A stretch of 64,000 nt of DNA, taken from the NCBI RefSeq assembly GCF_004193775.1, contig NC_041018.1, forward strand, positions 40,714,677 to 40,778,676. Reading direction: 5' to 3'. The notes beneath the pieces were generated by a model, which was not told where the DNA came from, searched no databases, and saw only the letters and a list, made by a program, of their open reading frames with translations. The translations under genes were made by a program, and so were the position numbers. This DNA comes from Glycine soja. Its lineage: Eukaryota > Streptophyta > Magnoliopsida > Fabales > Fabaceae. Below are positions 52,500 through 64,000 of the stretch, in pieces (within the stretch, counting starts at the first letter, position 1; each line of letters begins with the position of its first letter).

Positions 52500-54109
52500 G
52501 TGTAATTAGATACGGAAATTGTAGCTTGTGATAAGTAGCAATAAATCTCTGCTTGTTGATATGCTGAAGACGGAATCAAACTTTGGTGCTCAAGTTTTGT
52601 GTGTTAAATTGTTGATTTTTTTTTTGTTAGGTGATGTAAATAATCTTAATCCTTAATGAAAAAAAAAAAAGAATTATGTGTATTTCAACATATTCAGAAC
52701 TTGTAATGCATGTACTGAGATTATTAGAGTTGCTCACTTTAGACTGTTAGTTGTTGATGTGGTTAACTTGCAGTAAGTAATATGAAATGTTGATTTTCTC
52801 ATCAACTATTTGAGATTATTAGAGTTGCCCGCTTTAGACTCTAAATTGTTAACGTTAACGTGATTAATTTGCAACAGATAATATGAACGGATGCTGACAT
52901 TATTAGTGTTGCTCACTTCATATTATCTATTGCAAATTAATCACATTAACATTAACAATTTAGAGTCTAAAGTGAGCAACACTAATAATGTCAGCATCCG
53001 TTCATATTTCAACATATTCAGAACTTGTAATGCATGTACTGAGATTATTAGAGTTGCTCACTTTAGACTGTTAGTTGTTGATGTGGTTAACTTGCAGTAA
53101 GTAATATGAAATGTTGATTTTCTCATCAACTATTTGAGATTATTAGAGTTGCCCACTTTAGACTCTAAATTGTTAACGTTAACCTGATTAATTTGCAACA
53201 GATAATATGAACGGATGCTGACATTATTAGTGTTGCTCACTTTAGACTCTAAATTGTTAATGTTAATGTGATTAATTTGCAATAGATAATATGAAGTGAT
53301 GATTTACTCACCAACTACTGAGATTGTTAGAGTTGTTCACTTTAGACTCTAAATTGTTAATTTAATGAGATGAATTCGCAGTGGTAACGTGGTTATGTGT
53401 TTTGGATGAATAGGGTTGCAAGCCGCCTCTAGCCAATGGTGCTGGGAGCTCCATGAGAAACATTCCCTTTTCTTCTTCTCAAAATCCAAGTCCTCTTTCT
53501 TCATCATTTCCCAGCCCAATTCCTTCATACCAAGTTAGCCCTTCCTCCTCCTCTTTGCCAAGCCCGTTTCGTTTAGATGGGGATAAGGACAATGTATCAA
53601 ACCTCATTCCATACATTCGCAATGCGTCCGTGTCTCTTCCTCCTCTCAGGATATCAAACAGTGCCCCTGTGACACCACCTCTTTCATCACCAACATCAAG
53701 AAATTCAAAACCAATTCCTACATGGGAGTCTATTGCCAAAGAATCCATGGCCTCCTTCAATTACCCTTTCTTTGCAGCTTCTGCCCCTGCTAGCCCCACG
53801 CACCGTCACCTTTACACCCCTCTCACTATTCCAGAATGCGATGAGTCCGATACTTCCATTGGTGAGTCTGGCCAGTGGGTGAAATTCCAAGCATTTGCTC
53901 CTTCTGCATCTGTGTTCCCAACTTCTCCAACCTTCAATCTTGTTAAACCTGTGATTCCGCACAGGATGCCTGATAACTCAATCCAAGTGATGAGGACGAG
54001 TTCAGAAGAGTTTGGGGTACAGGTAAAGCCTTGGGTTGGGGAAAAAATTCATGAAGTGGCATTGGATGATTTAGAGCTCACACTTGGAAGTGGGAAGGTG
54101 CGGAGTTAG
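52067..54109 (+). CDS. BEH: BES1/BZR1 homolog, brassinosteroid-responsive transcription factor
   Basis: Two exons, 52067-52306 (80 codons) and 53414-54109 (231 codons plus stop), make a 311-residue protein, normal for the family. Residues 13-45 hold the basic, helix-loop-helix-like DNA-binding part ([20 protein letters not shown]), which binds E-box or BRRE promoter sites; [20 protein letters not shown] closes this domain exactly at the exon border, as in relatives. Exon 2 is rich in Ser and Pro ([20 protein letters not shown]), the usual target of GSK3/BIN2 kinases, and includes a [10 protein letters not shown] segment. An acidic patch, [14 protein letters not shown], lies in the PEST-like area. 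Residues 300-304 (LELTL) form an EAR repression motif near the C-terminus. In relatives, brassinosteroid signalling blocks phosphorylation and lets the factor act in the nucleus. The ATG follows a short leader and no longer frame precedes it. Confidence 0.95.
52455..52499. repeat. (TAC)n microsatellite in BES1/BZR1 intron
   Basis: About fourteen uninterrupted trinucleotide repeats inside the intron. Confidence 0.9.
52681..53298. repeat. Direct-inverted-direct rearrangement in BES1/BZR1 intron
   Basis: Segment 52681-52918 (238 bases) recurs at 53005-53242 with two visible differences. Between them, 52914-53007 is an apparently exact reverse complement of 53205-53298 (94 bases). The switch points share CACTT (first) and TAT (second). 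Shorter related units (GAGATTATTAGAGTTGC) repeat inside each arm, so the region was already repetitive. Confidence 0.9.
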
Positions 54110-57100
54110 GCTGCTAGCAGAATTACCTCATCTGGGTTATGTAAGAATGAGACCACAGGATTGTTTTTGCTGGTTGGTTGTTCACTCAACTTGGTGTTAG
54201 AGCTTGAGTTAATAGCTACCTCATCCAGCTCTGTTGGTGCAAGCAGTTTATCTGGAAGAGACTAGAGAGTTATTATTGGGAACCGGATTTATCAGATGTT
54301 GTGGGCATTTTATGCAGAAAATCATCTCCTTCCATGCCTTGGGTAAAATATAGAAATGAGAATTTCACTTCATCCCTTCATGATTAAATCAGCTATGGTT
54401 CAAAAAGGCTCATCAAACATAACTGCTTAAGTATTAGGTGGTGTGAGTGATTTGAAATAGAAATTTGAGGTTTTGTCAAGTTTATTGTCTATCAGAAGCT
54501 CACAAGACCAGCTTATTTGTTAATGTCATACATTTAAATTGTATTGTTTTTCTTTATGTTCCTGTTCTTTGTATCAAATAGTTTGTATGTGATTTTGATT
54601 TTCACCAACAGGTTTTGTAGTGAGCTCAAAGCGAACAATTGTCTCTTTTGTTGTCTTTCTACCATATTGACCTCTTGATAACTAAATGAGCCCAAAGTGG
54701 CACGAACTGTGACATTTAATATGGAATTATATTACTAGCCTCCACTGATGAGGCCATGTGGCACTTTGGGGTGTTGTTCCCTGGTTGGTGGCGTGTATAA
54801 TATGCAATGAGTTGTGCAGAGGAGATGTTTCTTTGGAAAGAAGTACAATGTTCCATTAAGGTGCCTTGGGGGTTGCTGTTATATTTCCGTTCAGGTTTGG
54901 TAATTGGGTACTTTCTTTATGTCTTCTTGGGTGATTTATTTGTTTCTCGGAGAGTTTCATTGATGGCTTTTTGTTTTTTAAATTCTATGTTTTTTTCTGT
55001 ATAATTTGTGGTTGGGTGGGGATGGGTTGGTAGTTTGCATCTTTGGTTGGGTCTCATCTTTATTCCTTTGCTACCCTACAATAGTTCGTAGCAGAACCTC
55101 GAGGGTAGTCCGTATATTTGCTAGCCAAATATTGGCATGGCCATAGTTTGTTGCAACAAAGCACATTTGATGAGGGTACATCAGAAAATGTTCAAGTGAT
55201 CTCTGATGAGATCATTGATCGTGCATTGGAACTTATGATGAATCCTTTTTGGCTAGTATTATATGCAGAACAGAAGTTGTTGGATGTCCGTAATGAAGAG
55301 AAGATGTAGATCCTCATGGTACCTAAATAATTAGGGCAACTTGTCAGAATGTCTAAGAATTATTAAAAAAAAAGTATTTTAGTCATATTCTCAATCTCAG
55401 TCAATGTGGAACATCTTAACTGATTTCAACCGGTAGGGCTGACTTGCATGCAGAGACGTGTTAGAGATATAACATAACAATTAAAAGTTTCTTACTTCAA
55501 TTTAAATCAGTCTAACAACTCGTAATATGGGCTTTTATTCAGCAATAGTTGCATGTTTCTTCCTTTTCTGAACTCCTTTCGTAGGTCACCATAATATATG
55601 CTTACTATTCGATTTAGAGTTTTGGATCATATTTGCTTTCCAACAAACTTTGGCTAATCAATCCCTCTCTGGGTTCTTTCTTAGGATGGATCCTCCGGAG
55701 TTGCCTCATGGAGTCAGTCCTATTCTATCTTGAATTCGAAATTGTATATTTGCAGCAAGAATGTGAATCATCCCGGTTGGACTGCATTGAATGTTGGCAA
55801 CTTATGTTGGGAAATTTACTCTTGGAAGTGCAAATATTTTGCAAAAGCTATTGTAGAAACTTTTTTTATATGTAAGAATCAAATGGTCATCCGATTATAT
55901 GATCATTTACTTAATAAACAATAAAGAAAGAGATAAGAAAAAAAAAAATCGGATAGAAATGAATTGTATGAACACCTAACAGTAAAAATATAATATTTCA
56001 GATGCAAAATATGTATTTTTAGTTTTCAATTAATAATTATGTTTTCTATTGCTTCTCTCTTTCATTATTTGTGGCTAAATTACTCACTCAGTCTCTAAAT
56101 CTAATTTAAGTTGCGATTTTTTTTTCCTTATTCATTAAAAGTTATAAAATCACCTCTTAAGTTACACTATAAAATTTTGGGGCATAATTTTAAACTTTAG
56201 ATTCTCCTAAAAAAACTATTAAATTCAACTAATTCATAACAAAATGGAACATAAACAAATAAAGTTGCATAAAAAGTGTGCTCCACCAGCAACCAAAAAA
56301 TTGAAATATGTAATATCAGATTTTTTTTTTTTTGTGATTGATTAAGAGACTTACTTTTTATGCTGTTTTTTTATCATATTTATAATCATTTTTGTTTCAA
56401 ACATTAATTCATTTTTATATGTAAATAAATATAATAAAGATAAGTTTCATATTTTGAATTGGTTCAAAATTGTATCTCAAAATCTGAAACATTCATTATT
56501 TCAAAATATGATTGCGTTATAAAAAAATCTTACTTAAGGAACTATTTTAATTTTTAATAAATAAAGAATTAAATTACAACTTTAAAAAAAGGTAAAGGCC
56601 AATATTTTAACATTTATCTATTTCTTCCTTAATAAAAAAAAAAAATACCATTTTCATTTTTTTAGAAATAGAAGAAAACTGACTTTTCAACTAAATGCGT
56701 GTTTGAACAAGCTTTGATAAAAATGATTTTAGATAAAACTAATTTTGTGAAATTTATTTTGTTTGAAACTAATTTATAAGTGATATGATTAATGTTTAGA
56801 TATTTTCATTATGAAACTTAAGAGTAAAATTTAGTATAATTTTTATATCAAATCTAAAAACTATTCAAAATTATTTTAACCCAAAATCAATTATAGATCC
56901 AAATTCAATTTTCAAATCTTCTGTAAGCATAAAACTAAAGACAAGAGTATATCTAAAATAAATTCTAAACTCAAAATAAATTCTTTTACATCAAACTAAA
57001 CACATGATGATTTTTTAGTTTTAGTTTTGAATTTATAAAAAATTAAACCTAATTTTAATTTTGAGGGTTATGTTTCGGTTTTAAGATTTTAGATGTTGTT

Positions 57101-58052
57101 TTAAGTTGAAAATAGATAAAATAAGTATCCTTACGTATTTTATCAGGTTCTATTATGAAATCATCAGATATATTAAAATTAATTAAACATAATAAAAATA
57201 ACTAAAAAGTATAAAAAAAACCCACAGTCTGTTTTTCTCCTCATTACTGTAACTTTTCATATGATCCTCTCCTCGATTTGTAAACGCTCATCAAATTCCA
57301 ACATCACCATCACCAAACCTATAATCGAAACAAAAAACACAAAAACCCCAACATCAACATCACAAACTAACATGAACAGTACAATATTTAGGATCAAGAA
57401 GCCAAAACTAGATTCTGCGATGAGGAAAATGTGATCTTCCAAGAGCCTTAGGATCGTTGATTTTGTGCGAGAGAGTGTTGCGACAGTTAACAGATCGGCG
57501 ACTGCAACATTGCGGCGCAAGTCCACTATGCTCACTCTGTGTTTTTCTTCCAACTTTCTTCAACAGAGGGAAAGGAGACACGCAACAAAACTAGCAAAGA
57601 GAGAAAGAGAGTTGTGAGTGACCAGCACACAACACCATCTTCAAAACCAAGAGAGACCCACCAGTTCTTTCCTAAAACCTATTTTTATTTTTATTGTTTT
57701 GTAAATCTAGTCAAAAATGTTTTAAAAACTAAAAAAACACAAACTCACAATAAATTTATCCAAATAGATTTTAGATTAAAAGTAACATTTCATTTTAGTT
57801 CACAAACTCTCCAAACAAAACCTTAAAAGAGAATGACTGTATTTTAAAATCCAAAAAATTAAACACTCAATCAATAAGTATATTTTCTCATTATCTCTCT
57901 CTTTTTTTCTTTTTTCTATCCCATTACATCAATCATTTCTTTGTCATGTCTTCCTTTCTTTCTTTTGTAGACACATCTAACATTTTTCTTTAAAAGACTT
58001 GCAGTTGCAGCAGCATCTGTTCCCAGTCGGTGGCAGAACAGCACCACCCTCA
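54110..58052. other. 3' flank of BES1/BZR1 gene and spacer
   Basis: The first 500 bases probably hold the 3' UTR. Frames at 54807-55004, 55118-55309 and 55633-55924 are open but show no family I recognise. At 56700-57840 AT-rich arms with GTTTGAACAAGC (left) and CCAAACAAAACC (right) enclose a GC-richer core (57240-57660), which may be another TIR element with captured DNA; its minus-strand frame at 57257-57553 is unrecognised. A pyrimidine-rich stretch at 57890-57970 leads to the PEX11 gene. Confidence 0.45.
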
Positions 58053-58865
58053 ATGGATTCCAATTCCAAACCTTCCGCACCACCCCCGAACCCTAACCCT
58101 AACCCTAACCCTAACCCTAACCCTAACCCTAATTCATCACCCTCGGAGAAACACCAGAGAGACCTACTGAACCACGTCGAAGCCTACCTCGCGAAGCGCG
58201 ACGGCGTGGACAAGCTCCTCAAGATTTCGCGCTACACCGCGAAACTCATCCTCGCCACTTCGCTCCTCCAATCCAACAACCCTACCCTCTCCCACCGCCT
58301 AAAATCCTTCGAATCCAGCGTCGGCGTGAGCCGAAAGGCCTTCAGACTCGGTAAATTCGTTCAAGACCTAAACGCCCTCAAAACCACCCATCCCCATTCG
58401 AACCTCGATTTGTTCCTCTCCGTCCTCGCCTACGGAGGCGAAGGCTTGTACTACTTCGTGGAGCAGTTCGTCTGGCTCGCTAAATCGGGACTGATTGATG
58501 CCAAGCACTCGCGGAAGTTCCAGAAATTGAGCGCGTGGGCGGAGTTAGTGGGTTACTTCGGGAGTGTGGCACTCAAACTCGGGGATTTGGGTGCGATAGC
58601 CAAGGAGGAAGCGTGTTTGAAGTCGAGCGTGGAGATCACGCGCCTGAGAGAGGGTGGGTGTGTTGATGAGGAGGCGCAGTTGGGGAAATTGAGGGACAAG
58701 AAAACGATGAAGAGGCTTTCTGTTGTTCAGGATTTGGCCGATGCGGTTATGGCTTTGGATGATGTTTTGAATGGAAATGGACCGTTTTCGAAACCGGTTT
58801 TGATGGCTTCCGCGGGGCTATTGTCTGCGCTTATTAGCACTCACAAGAATTGGGTTTCTTGCTGA
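58053..58865 (+). CDS. PEX11A: PEX11 family peroxisomal membrane protein
   Basis: Single-exon frame of 270 codons from the first in-frame ATG. PEX11 proteins sit in the peroxisome membrane and elongate and tubulate it so that the organelle can divide. The family core begins at [20 protein letters not shown] and continues with the amphipathic [10 protein letters not shown] region, then [40 protein letters not shown] and a C-terminal hydrophobic [11 protein letters not shown] segment; this order matches plant PEX11A-type proteins. Residues 13-27 are an Asn-Pro repeat encoded by the CCCTAA array, an unusual addition before the core that makes the protein longer than the usual 220-250 residues. 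Upstream codons in the same frame lack an ATG. Confidence 0.93.
   Translation: MDSNSKPSAPPPNPNPNPNPNPNPNPNSSPSEKHQRDLLNHVEAYLAKRDGVDKLLKISRYTAKLILATSLLQSNNPTLSHRLKSFESSVGVSRKAFRLGKFVQDLNALKTTHPHSNLDLFLSVLAYGGEGLYYFVEQFVWLAKSGLIDAKHSRKFQKLSAWAELVGYFGSVALKLGDLGAIAKEEACLKSSVEITRLREGGCVDEEAQLGKLRDKKTMKRLSVVQDLADAVMALDDVLNGNGPFSKPVLMASAGLLSALISTHKNWVSC
58091..58132 (+). repeat. Seven CCCTAA hexamers inside PEX11 coding sequence
   Basis: Perfect hexamers read in frame as Pro-Asn dipeptides. The unit is CCCTAA, not the seven-base CCCTAAA of most plant telomeres; a multiple of six keeps the frame open, whereas seven would not. Copy number changes would alter only the length of the Asn-Pro tract. Confidence 0.95.
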
Positions 58866-59297
58866 AACTTCTTGTTGCCTGAGTAGTTAGTTATTTTCAC
58901 ATATAATCAAGGAATATAGGTAATAATATATAACACGGTCTACGCCAAGAGAAAATGGTGTTTAATAGGTTGTTTGTTATGCTTATAGTTTTAGATTTGT
59001 TACTGATTTATGAATGGATAAAAATGACCATGATTCTACTCTTTTTTATAGTGTTGTGGTTGTGATTGTGGCAATCTATCTATTCTTATTACAATTCTAC
59101 TCTTTTTTATGAATGAATAAAAATGACCATGATTTGTTACTTGCTGCCTGACTTTGTTTCATTTGGTGTGGTTTTGAATTTTGATAGAAGAGAATCATGT
59201 TAGCTTTTGTGTTATGTAGAATCCTATGGTTGATTAGTGTGGATTTTGTTGAGAGCAAAATTGTATGTTTGTAGGGATTGGATTATATGTGTGTGTA

Positions 59298-59346
<49 letters not shown>

Positions 59347-60900
59347 TTTGTTTTCTTATAAGCTGAATTGTACATTTACATGAGAAATGCTTTTCTTAGT
59401 TGGAAGGGTATTTCTCCCGAAGGGTTCTGTTTCGTGCTTCTGTCAAGTTTGACTAGGAGGAGGTTCACTACATTATCCAACAAGAATATTTGACTAGGAG
59501 ACCTTTTTATCCTTCTTTGATATCTATGAGTATTGATTTATTGCAATGTCAAGCAATTGGGCCAATCCCTTTTAACGAAATTTGGACCTCTCCCCATACA
59601 GACTCAGAACACAATCATTTTACCATATTACATATATTATCTCATTTCATTTGATTAACAAGTTTCAAATATACAACATTATGCGTGTCAACCACATTCT
59701 TTCATCATAAACATTGCTTCAAAAGTATAATGCGACATTTAATGAAAAAAGCTAATGCTGAATTCATTTATTTAACCAATATGTGCTCTTTTGATGAAAA
59801 TATTGAAGAAGTATTGTGCGCAATCATCATGAATATTAATACAATAAATATTGTTAATAAAAATAGATATTTTTTTATTTGGTACCACCGGTCTTTAAGT
59901 TTTTCAGTGACATCGTAACATATTCTTATAAGTTTTAGTGTTTTAGATTGATTATAAGATTAATTTTTTATCAAGTGTCAGTCATAATTAAAGGTCATCA
60001 CCTCTTTCTAATAATATAATAATATATTATGCGGAATCAAACTTGATATTTATTGTATATATTTTTTTAAGTTTCGTTGGCTAAATTTTCATTAGATATG
60101 TTAACTGTTTAGTATTTTTTTAATCATTCTATATATGTTTGTTATGAAACAAAAATTGGAAAAACATTGAGCATAATTTTTTTCACTTTCATATTTAAGG
60201 GTATAATAATAATGATGATTAAACAATTTTATTCTTAAAACTGAAATAAATAAGATACTAACATTTATCTTTTTGATGAATAATTTTATCCTTATAATTT
60301 ATAATTTTTTTAGGAGCTTATAATTTATAATTTACTTCTTAGTGTAACGAATGTATTTGAAACTTTTATTTGAAATTCAACTTATCTTTTTTCACGATTT
60401 CCTATGCATGACTTGCATAAGTTTACATGAATAATGTTAAAGGTTAATGCTAATAAATATAATATCTTACAAATCAATATCTTTAACAGGATTTGATAAA
60501 TGAATGTTTAAATAAAATTAGGTTGAAGATATATAAAAAAATCATAAAAAATAGAATTTAATTAAAATATACTGTTACGGTAATTACTTCATACATTTAT
60601 TATCTAATACTTTTCTCTCCATATACCAACAAATATTAAAATGTATAATAAGTTTGTTAATTTTTAATGTTTATAATAAATACTACTTTAAAAATTATAA
60701 TAAAGATAATCTATGATTAATGGATAATATAAATTCTTTTACACTAATAAAAAATATATCAATTAATATTTTCTTGATAAGTTTAGTTTTTTTTTTTCCT
60801 TTTCACTTTCTATTCTTATCTACTCCTGTAATAAAATAAAATAATAATATAAGGGGCTGGGATTCATGGAAATTTCGAGATTCCTGAAATTATGGCAATT
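58866..60900. other. PEX11 3' flank and AT-rich spacer
   Basis: Includes a (TA)n run at 59298-59345. A block with GAATGGATAAAAATGACCATGATT and CTACTCTTTTTTAT is partly duplicated around 59011-59135. No gene was recognised. Confidence 0.5.
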
Positions 60901-60984
60901 TTCTATATTCTTCTTCCCACCGGTCATCATGTTGTGGCTGTGGCTGTGGCTGTTGCAGGTCCTTCTCCGAAGCTTCAAAGTTAA

Positions 60985-61409
60985 CTGAGAAAGATCCTAA
61001 CCCTAACCTAAGCCTCCCTCCCTCGTTCCCTTAACGGTAATTCCTTTTTTCTTCAATATTTAACCCCTTTCGGTTACGTTCCTAGCTTTTTCAGTTAGGG
61101 TTTTTATTCCCTCCAATTTTAAAATCCTTCGTACTCGTTTATTTTTTTCTTTCAAATTTTCCTTTCCCTGACTTCAATTTTATTTTAATTATTACTACGA
61201 GCATGACTTTCTCAATTGGATGATTTGTTGACCTTTTATTGTGGAATAATAACCCAGGTCTCTGAATAATTGAAGATTTGTCGAAGGGATTTGTTTTTGC
61301 TTGTGTGCTGTGTTGAATGTGAAATTTAAGCATTAATGTGTTGGGAGCTATGAGATTGCATTGTTTAGCTTGTGGTGAACCTTAATTACTGCGTTGGTGA
61401 GAAAATAAA
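60985..61409 (+). promoter_or_regulatory. 5' leader of the PP2C gene with telo-box-like and short upstream ORFs
   Basis: CCTAACCCTAACCTAAGCC near 60994 and TTAGGGTTTTT near 61096 resemble telo-box elements common near plant housekeeping gene starts. Short upstream ORFs begin at about 61317, 61336 and 61351; all end before 61410. Whether an intron lies in this leader is unknown. Confidence 0.4.
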
Positions 61410-64000
61410 ATGCCATCTAATTACTTTTCAAGGCTCGCAGCTTCGATTCAGAGATCGATTGCGGGGAAAGAAGGCCGAATCCGGGACTCTGCCGAAGTTC
61501 TCATTGGGCAAGGGAAGTTGTGGTTTGGTAGTTCTAAGTTTTTTCATTCTGTGCATAGCTCATATTGTGTGGAAGTGCAGCTTCTAGTTTGGCCCGACGT
61601 AGCCTTAGCTTCGAGCTCTGAATTAGGTGGCAAAAGGAGAACATTGTCTGTAGTTGACACGCTGTCTCGGACATTTTCGGTTCCGTCGGTGTCAGGGCCT
61701 TCGTTTCAGGTCTGTGGATACCACATTGGTTCTACCCTTGCTGGACCTGATCAGTTTTCTAGTGGGACGAGATTTCAGATTAAGACAATGGCTGCCCACT
61801 TGCCCAGAATATTGGTTGGTGAATCCTATTTAGATAACCTTACTTTGAAGGGTAGTCGCCGTTCGCTGTCAACCAAGAATAGCAGCAGTATATGTTTGAG
61901 CACGAGTTTGAGGAATCGTGGAAAAGTGAGCATGAGATTGAAAAACCATCAGCAGCCAGATAACACTGCAATTTATGGATATTTAATTTATAATGCTGCC
62001 AAGACCTGGTGTAATTCTCATCCTTACATGCAGTCAGGGTCTGGAGATTTTCATACTTTGTCATCTTCGTGTTACTCTGTTGGGCCTGCTCATGATGTGC
62101 CTTTTGACACTGCTGCCCGCGAGGAACAGTTAAGCAGTTCTGCAGATTCATCTGAACAGTATGTTATTTTCCTTTGGTGTTGACCATTCTAAACATAGCA
62201 TGTATATGAAGCAATATCAATTCGCTGCAGTTAAATCAATATTTATATATTGTCAGTGGCGGAGCCACTTGCAGGTGTTGGGGGCCTTGGCCCCCCTAAC
62301 TTTTTTTTTTGATTATATTTGTTTTAATGTATATTAAGTAATTATTTTTGTTTGGTATTTTTATTTGGAGTTTAACTATTTGAGCATTATTTATCTTTTT
62401 ATTTTTTATTAAGTATTTTATTCTTTTTATAGTCTTTATTGTGGAAATAATATTTTTTAGATTAAATATTTGAGTATTTTTTTAAGTGTACTTTTCTTTT
62501 ACAATCCTTTATTGCTATTTTAAAATATATAAATGGCTGTATTTGCAATCAAAATAACTTCATTAGTCTGTCATTTTTATTGATTTGATAAACGTCATTT
62601 ATTAACCTTTTTCAACAGACGGGGTAAACTTATGAACACTATACAACATATTGACAACTTGAACATTGAGACACACCAACAAATATTCTTTCTGCCTATC
62701 ACTATTCTTCACATATCCTCTTTGTTTTTTTGGCATTTTGTTGTTGTTATTGCTATTGTTTGTGACGCCACACTCTGCTTCTAGTCTTGGGTGCATGATT
62801 CCAAACTCACTGTCATGTAAATCTTGGGGAAGAAAACTGGATATGGAGTTGCACTGGAGGTCGGTTAGAATTTACTTTTAGCACATTAGTCTGTCATGAC
62901 AGGACATTCTTCTTCTACTTTTCAACTATCTGAAAATAAATGATTTCTCAATGATTTTTTACTACTAATGCTATTGTCGTAAAAAATAATTTGGTAAGTA
63001 ACAATTTATTTTAATTTAGTAAATTTTTTTATCATAATGGCTCCCCCCAACCCTCCCAACCTGGGTCTGTCCCTGTATATCGTGATGCTGCTTGTTTGTG
63101 GATTAGAATGATAATTGTGTCACTTATAGTTGACTGTTTGTGGTTATGGCTATAATAAACATCCATCTATGATTGAAATGATTTTAGAAGGCTTGAAGAG
63201 TGCAGATGTTTTGAACATGGGGATTTGGCTGATGCTATTTTGAGTTAAAAAGATATTGTTGAATTCCATGTTTACATAAAAAGGTTCTTTAATCTGTTTT
63301 AACATATTAATATTTTAAAAGCACACTAAAGATGAGATTTATAGACATTTGCATTTGACTGGTGCAATTCTGGGAACATAAACAGGAGAGTTCCCATACT
63401 AGAATAGAATATGCAGAAATGCATAACCCTCACCTGTCAAAATGGAACAGCTTTTTAATGGTTTTATAAAAGAAAAATAATGATCAGACTGTGTTAGTGT
63501 CTGCTGCATAATTTTCTGTTTCTCTTGTTATTTTGTACTAGTCATTTTGATACCATCATAATACCATCCTACAGGGGAAAATTCATAAATTTGCTTTGTT
63601 GTATTGCCTTTTGGATCAACAGGCAACATATATAAGCTACATAACAAAAAATGTGTGGAGGCTATATATGGTGGTTAAAAGTATGTTCTAAATTTGCAAT
63701 CTTAATGGCTGATATCTCATGATTGGAAATGTTGACTGCAGGAAAACTCCTTTAGGTAAGACCCTTAAGTTAATATCAGGATCATGCTACTTGCCTCATC
63801 CCGATAAAGAAGAAACTGGTGGAGAAGATGCTCATTTTATATGTTCTGAAGAACAAGCAATAGGGGTGGCAGATGGTGTTGGTGGCTGGGCAGATCTTGG
63901 TGTTAATGCTGGATATTACTCTCGTGAGCTCATGTCCAAATCAGTGGAAGCTATTCAGGATGAGCCCAAAGGTTCAATTGATCCAGCTAGGGTGCTGGAA
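61410..64000 (+). CDS. PP2C-type protein phosphatase (PP2C 55 / PPTC7-like), 5' part
   Basis: Exon 1 is 61410-62158 and exon 2 begins at 63742 and runs off the right edge; the split codon joins as CAG and the frame stays open for about 336 codons. Metal-dependent Ser/Thr phosphatases of this group remove phosphate from proteins, and relatives act in plastids or mitochondria. The N-terminal region is Ser/Arg-rich and variable ([20 protein letters not shown]), as expected for a leader plus spacer. Exon 2 starts the catalytic fold: [20 protein letters not shown] carries the first acidic metal-binding region, and [20 protein letters not shown] is the PPM motif with a metal-ligand Asp. The remaining metal ligands lie outside. 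Distinction between PP2C 55 and close paralogs is not possible here. Intron 1 holds a hAT-like element. Confidence 0.92.
62254..63075. mobile_element. hAT-like non-autonomous element in PP2C intron 1 (822 bp)
   Basis: The left end is CAGTGGCGGAGCCACTTG; the right end, read inward, is CAGGGACAGACCCAGGTTGG. They are flanked by TATATTGT (62246-62253) and TATATCGT (63076-63083), an 8-bp duplication with one change, as hAT elements make. Both ends carry C- or G-rich blocks (GGGGGCCTTGGCCCCCC, GGCTCCCCCCAACCC). No transposase frame. Confidence 0.75.

Noticed and set aside
52681..53298. MITE insertion as explanation for the inverted repeat in the BES1/BZR1 intron
   Set aside because: The inverted part is an exact copy of adjacent sequence, and the junctions show microhomology rather than a target duplication.
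53479..53962. Minus-strand frames over BES1/BZR1 exon 2
   Set aside because: Antisense shadows of a clearly recognised exon.
57257..57553. Minus-strand frame of 98 codons with a hydrophobic end
   Set aside because: No family recognised; hydrophobicity follows from the base composition, and it lies in a likely TIR element.
58091..58132. Genuine interstitial telomere or chromosome fusion scar
   Set aside because: Only seven six-base units within a coding frame, while the usual plant telomere unit has seven bases.

Overview
The window reads as nuclear DNA of a flowering plant, most likely a legume close to soybean. It is AT-rich, its genes have GT-AG introns, it carries a plant-specific BES1/BZR1 factor and a degenerate plant-type F-box gene, and its gene-poor stretches hold small TIR elements, a SINE, LINE relics and microsatellites. 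The legume assignment is inference from memory of related sequences. I see no bacterial operon, CRISPR array, rRNA or tRNA gene, or virus.

Layout. 1-5.5 kb: minus-strand leishmanolysin-like (M8) metallopeptidase gene, thirteen exons reconstructed, 3' end beyond the left edge, with a SINE in intron 3. 5.5-18.4 kb: gene-poor DNA with two TIR elements, an F-box relic, a candidate solo LTR, and a LINE-type ORF1 relic interrupted by a small CACTA element with a 3-bp target duplication. 18.4-35.6 kb: an array of mitochondrial calcium uniporter (MCU) genes, all minus strand. Copy A (two-base frameshift in exon 2) and copy B (intact, 356 codons) are near-identical halves of a tandem duplication; copy C is an older relic of exon 1 only. 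35.6-44.6 kb: repeats, including a 3.6-kb element bounded by inverted repeats. 44.7-48.6 kb: plus-strand METTL4-like MT-A70 methyltransferase copy with frameshifts and an altered catalytic motif, crowded with related small TIR elements. 52-54 kb: BES1/BZR1 homolog whose single intron carries a local direct-inverted-direct rearrangement. 58-58.9 kb: single-exon PEX11 gene with a telomere-like hexamer array inside its coding sequence. 61.4-64 kb: 5' part of a PP2C phosphatase gene with an 822-bp hAT-like insertion in intron 1; the gene runs off the right edge.

The genes are unrelated in function and form no pathway cluster. What stands out is evolutionary: a recent uniporter duplication in which one daughter already appears broken, a decaying methyltransferase copy, and a replication-type rearrangement inside an intron. 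I did not find a new biological system. Exon borders come from reading-frame continuity, splice consensus and remembered family sequence, not from transcripts or database searches.
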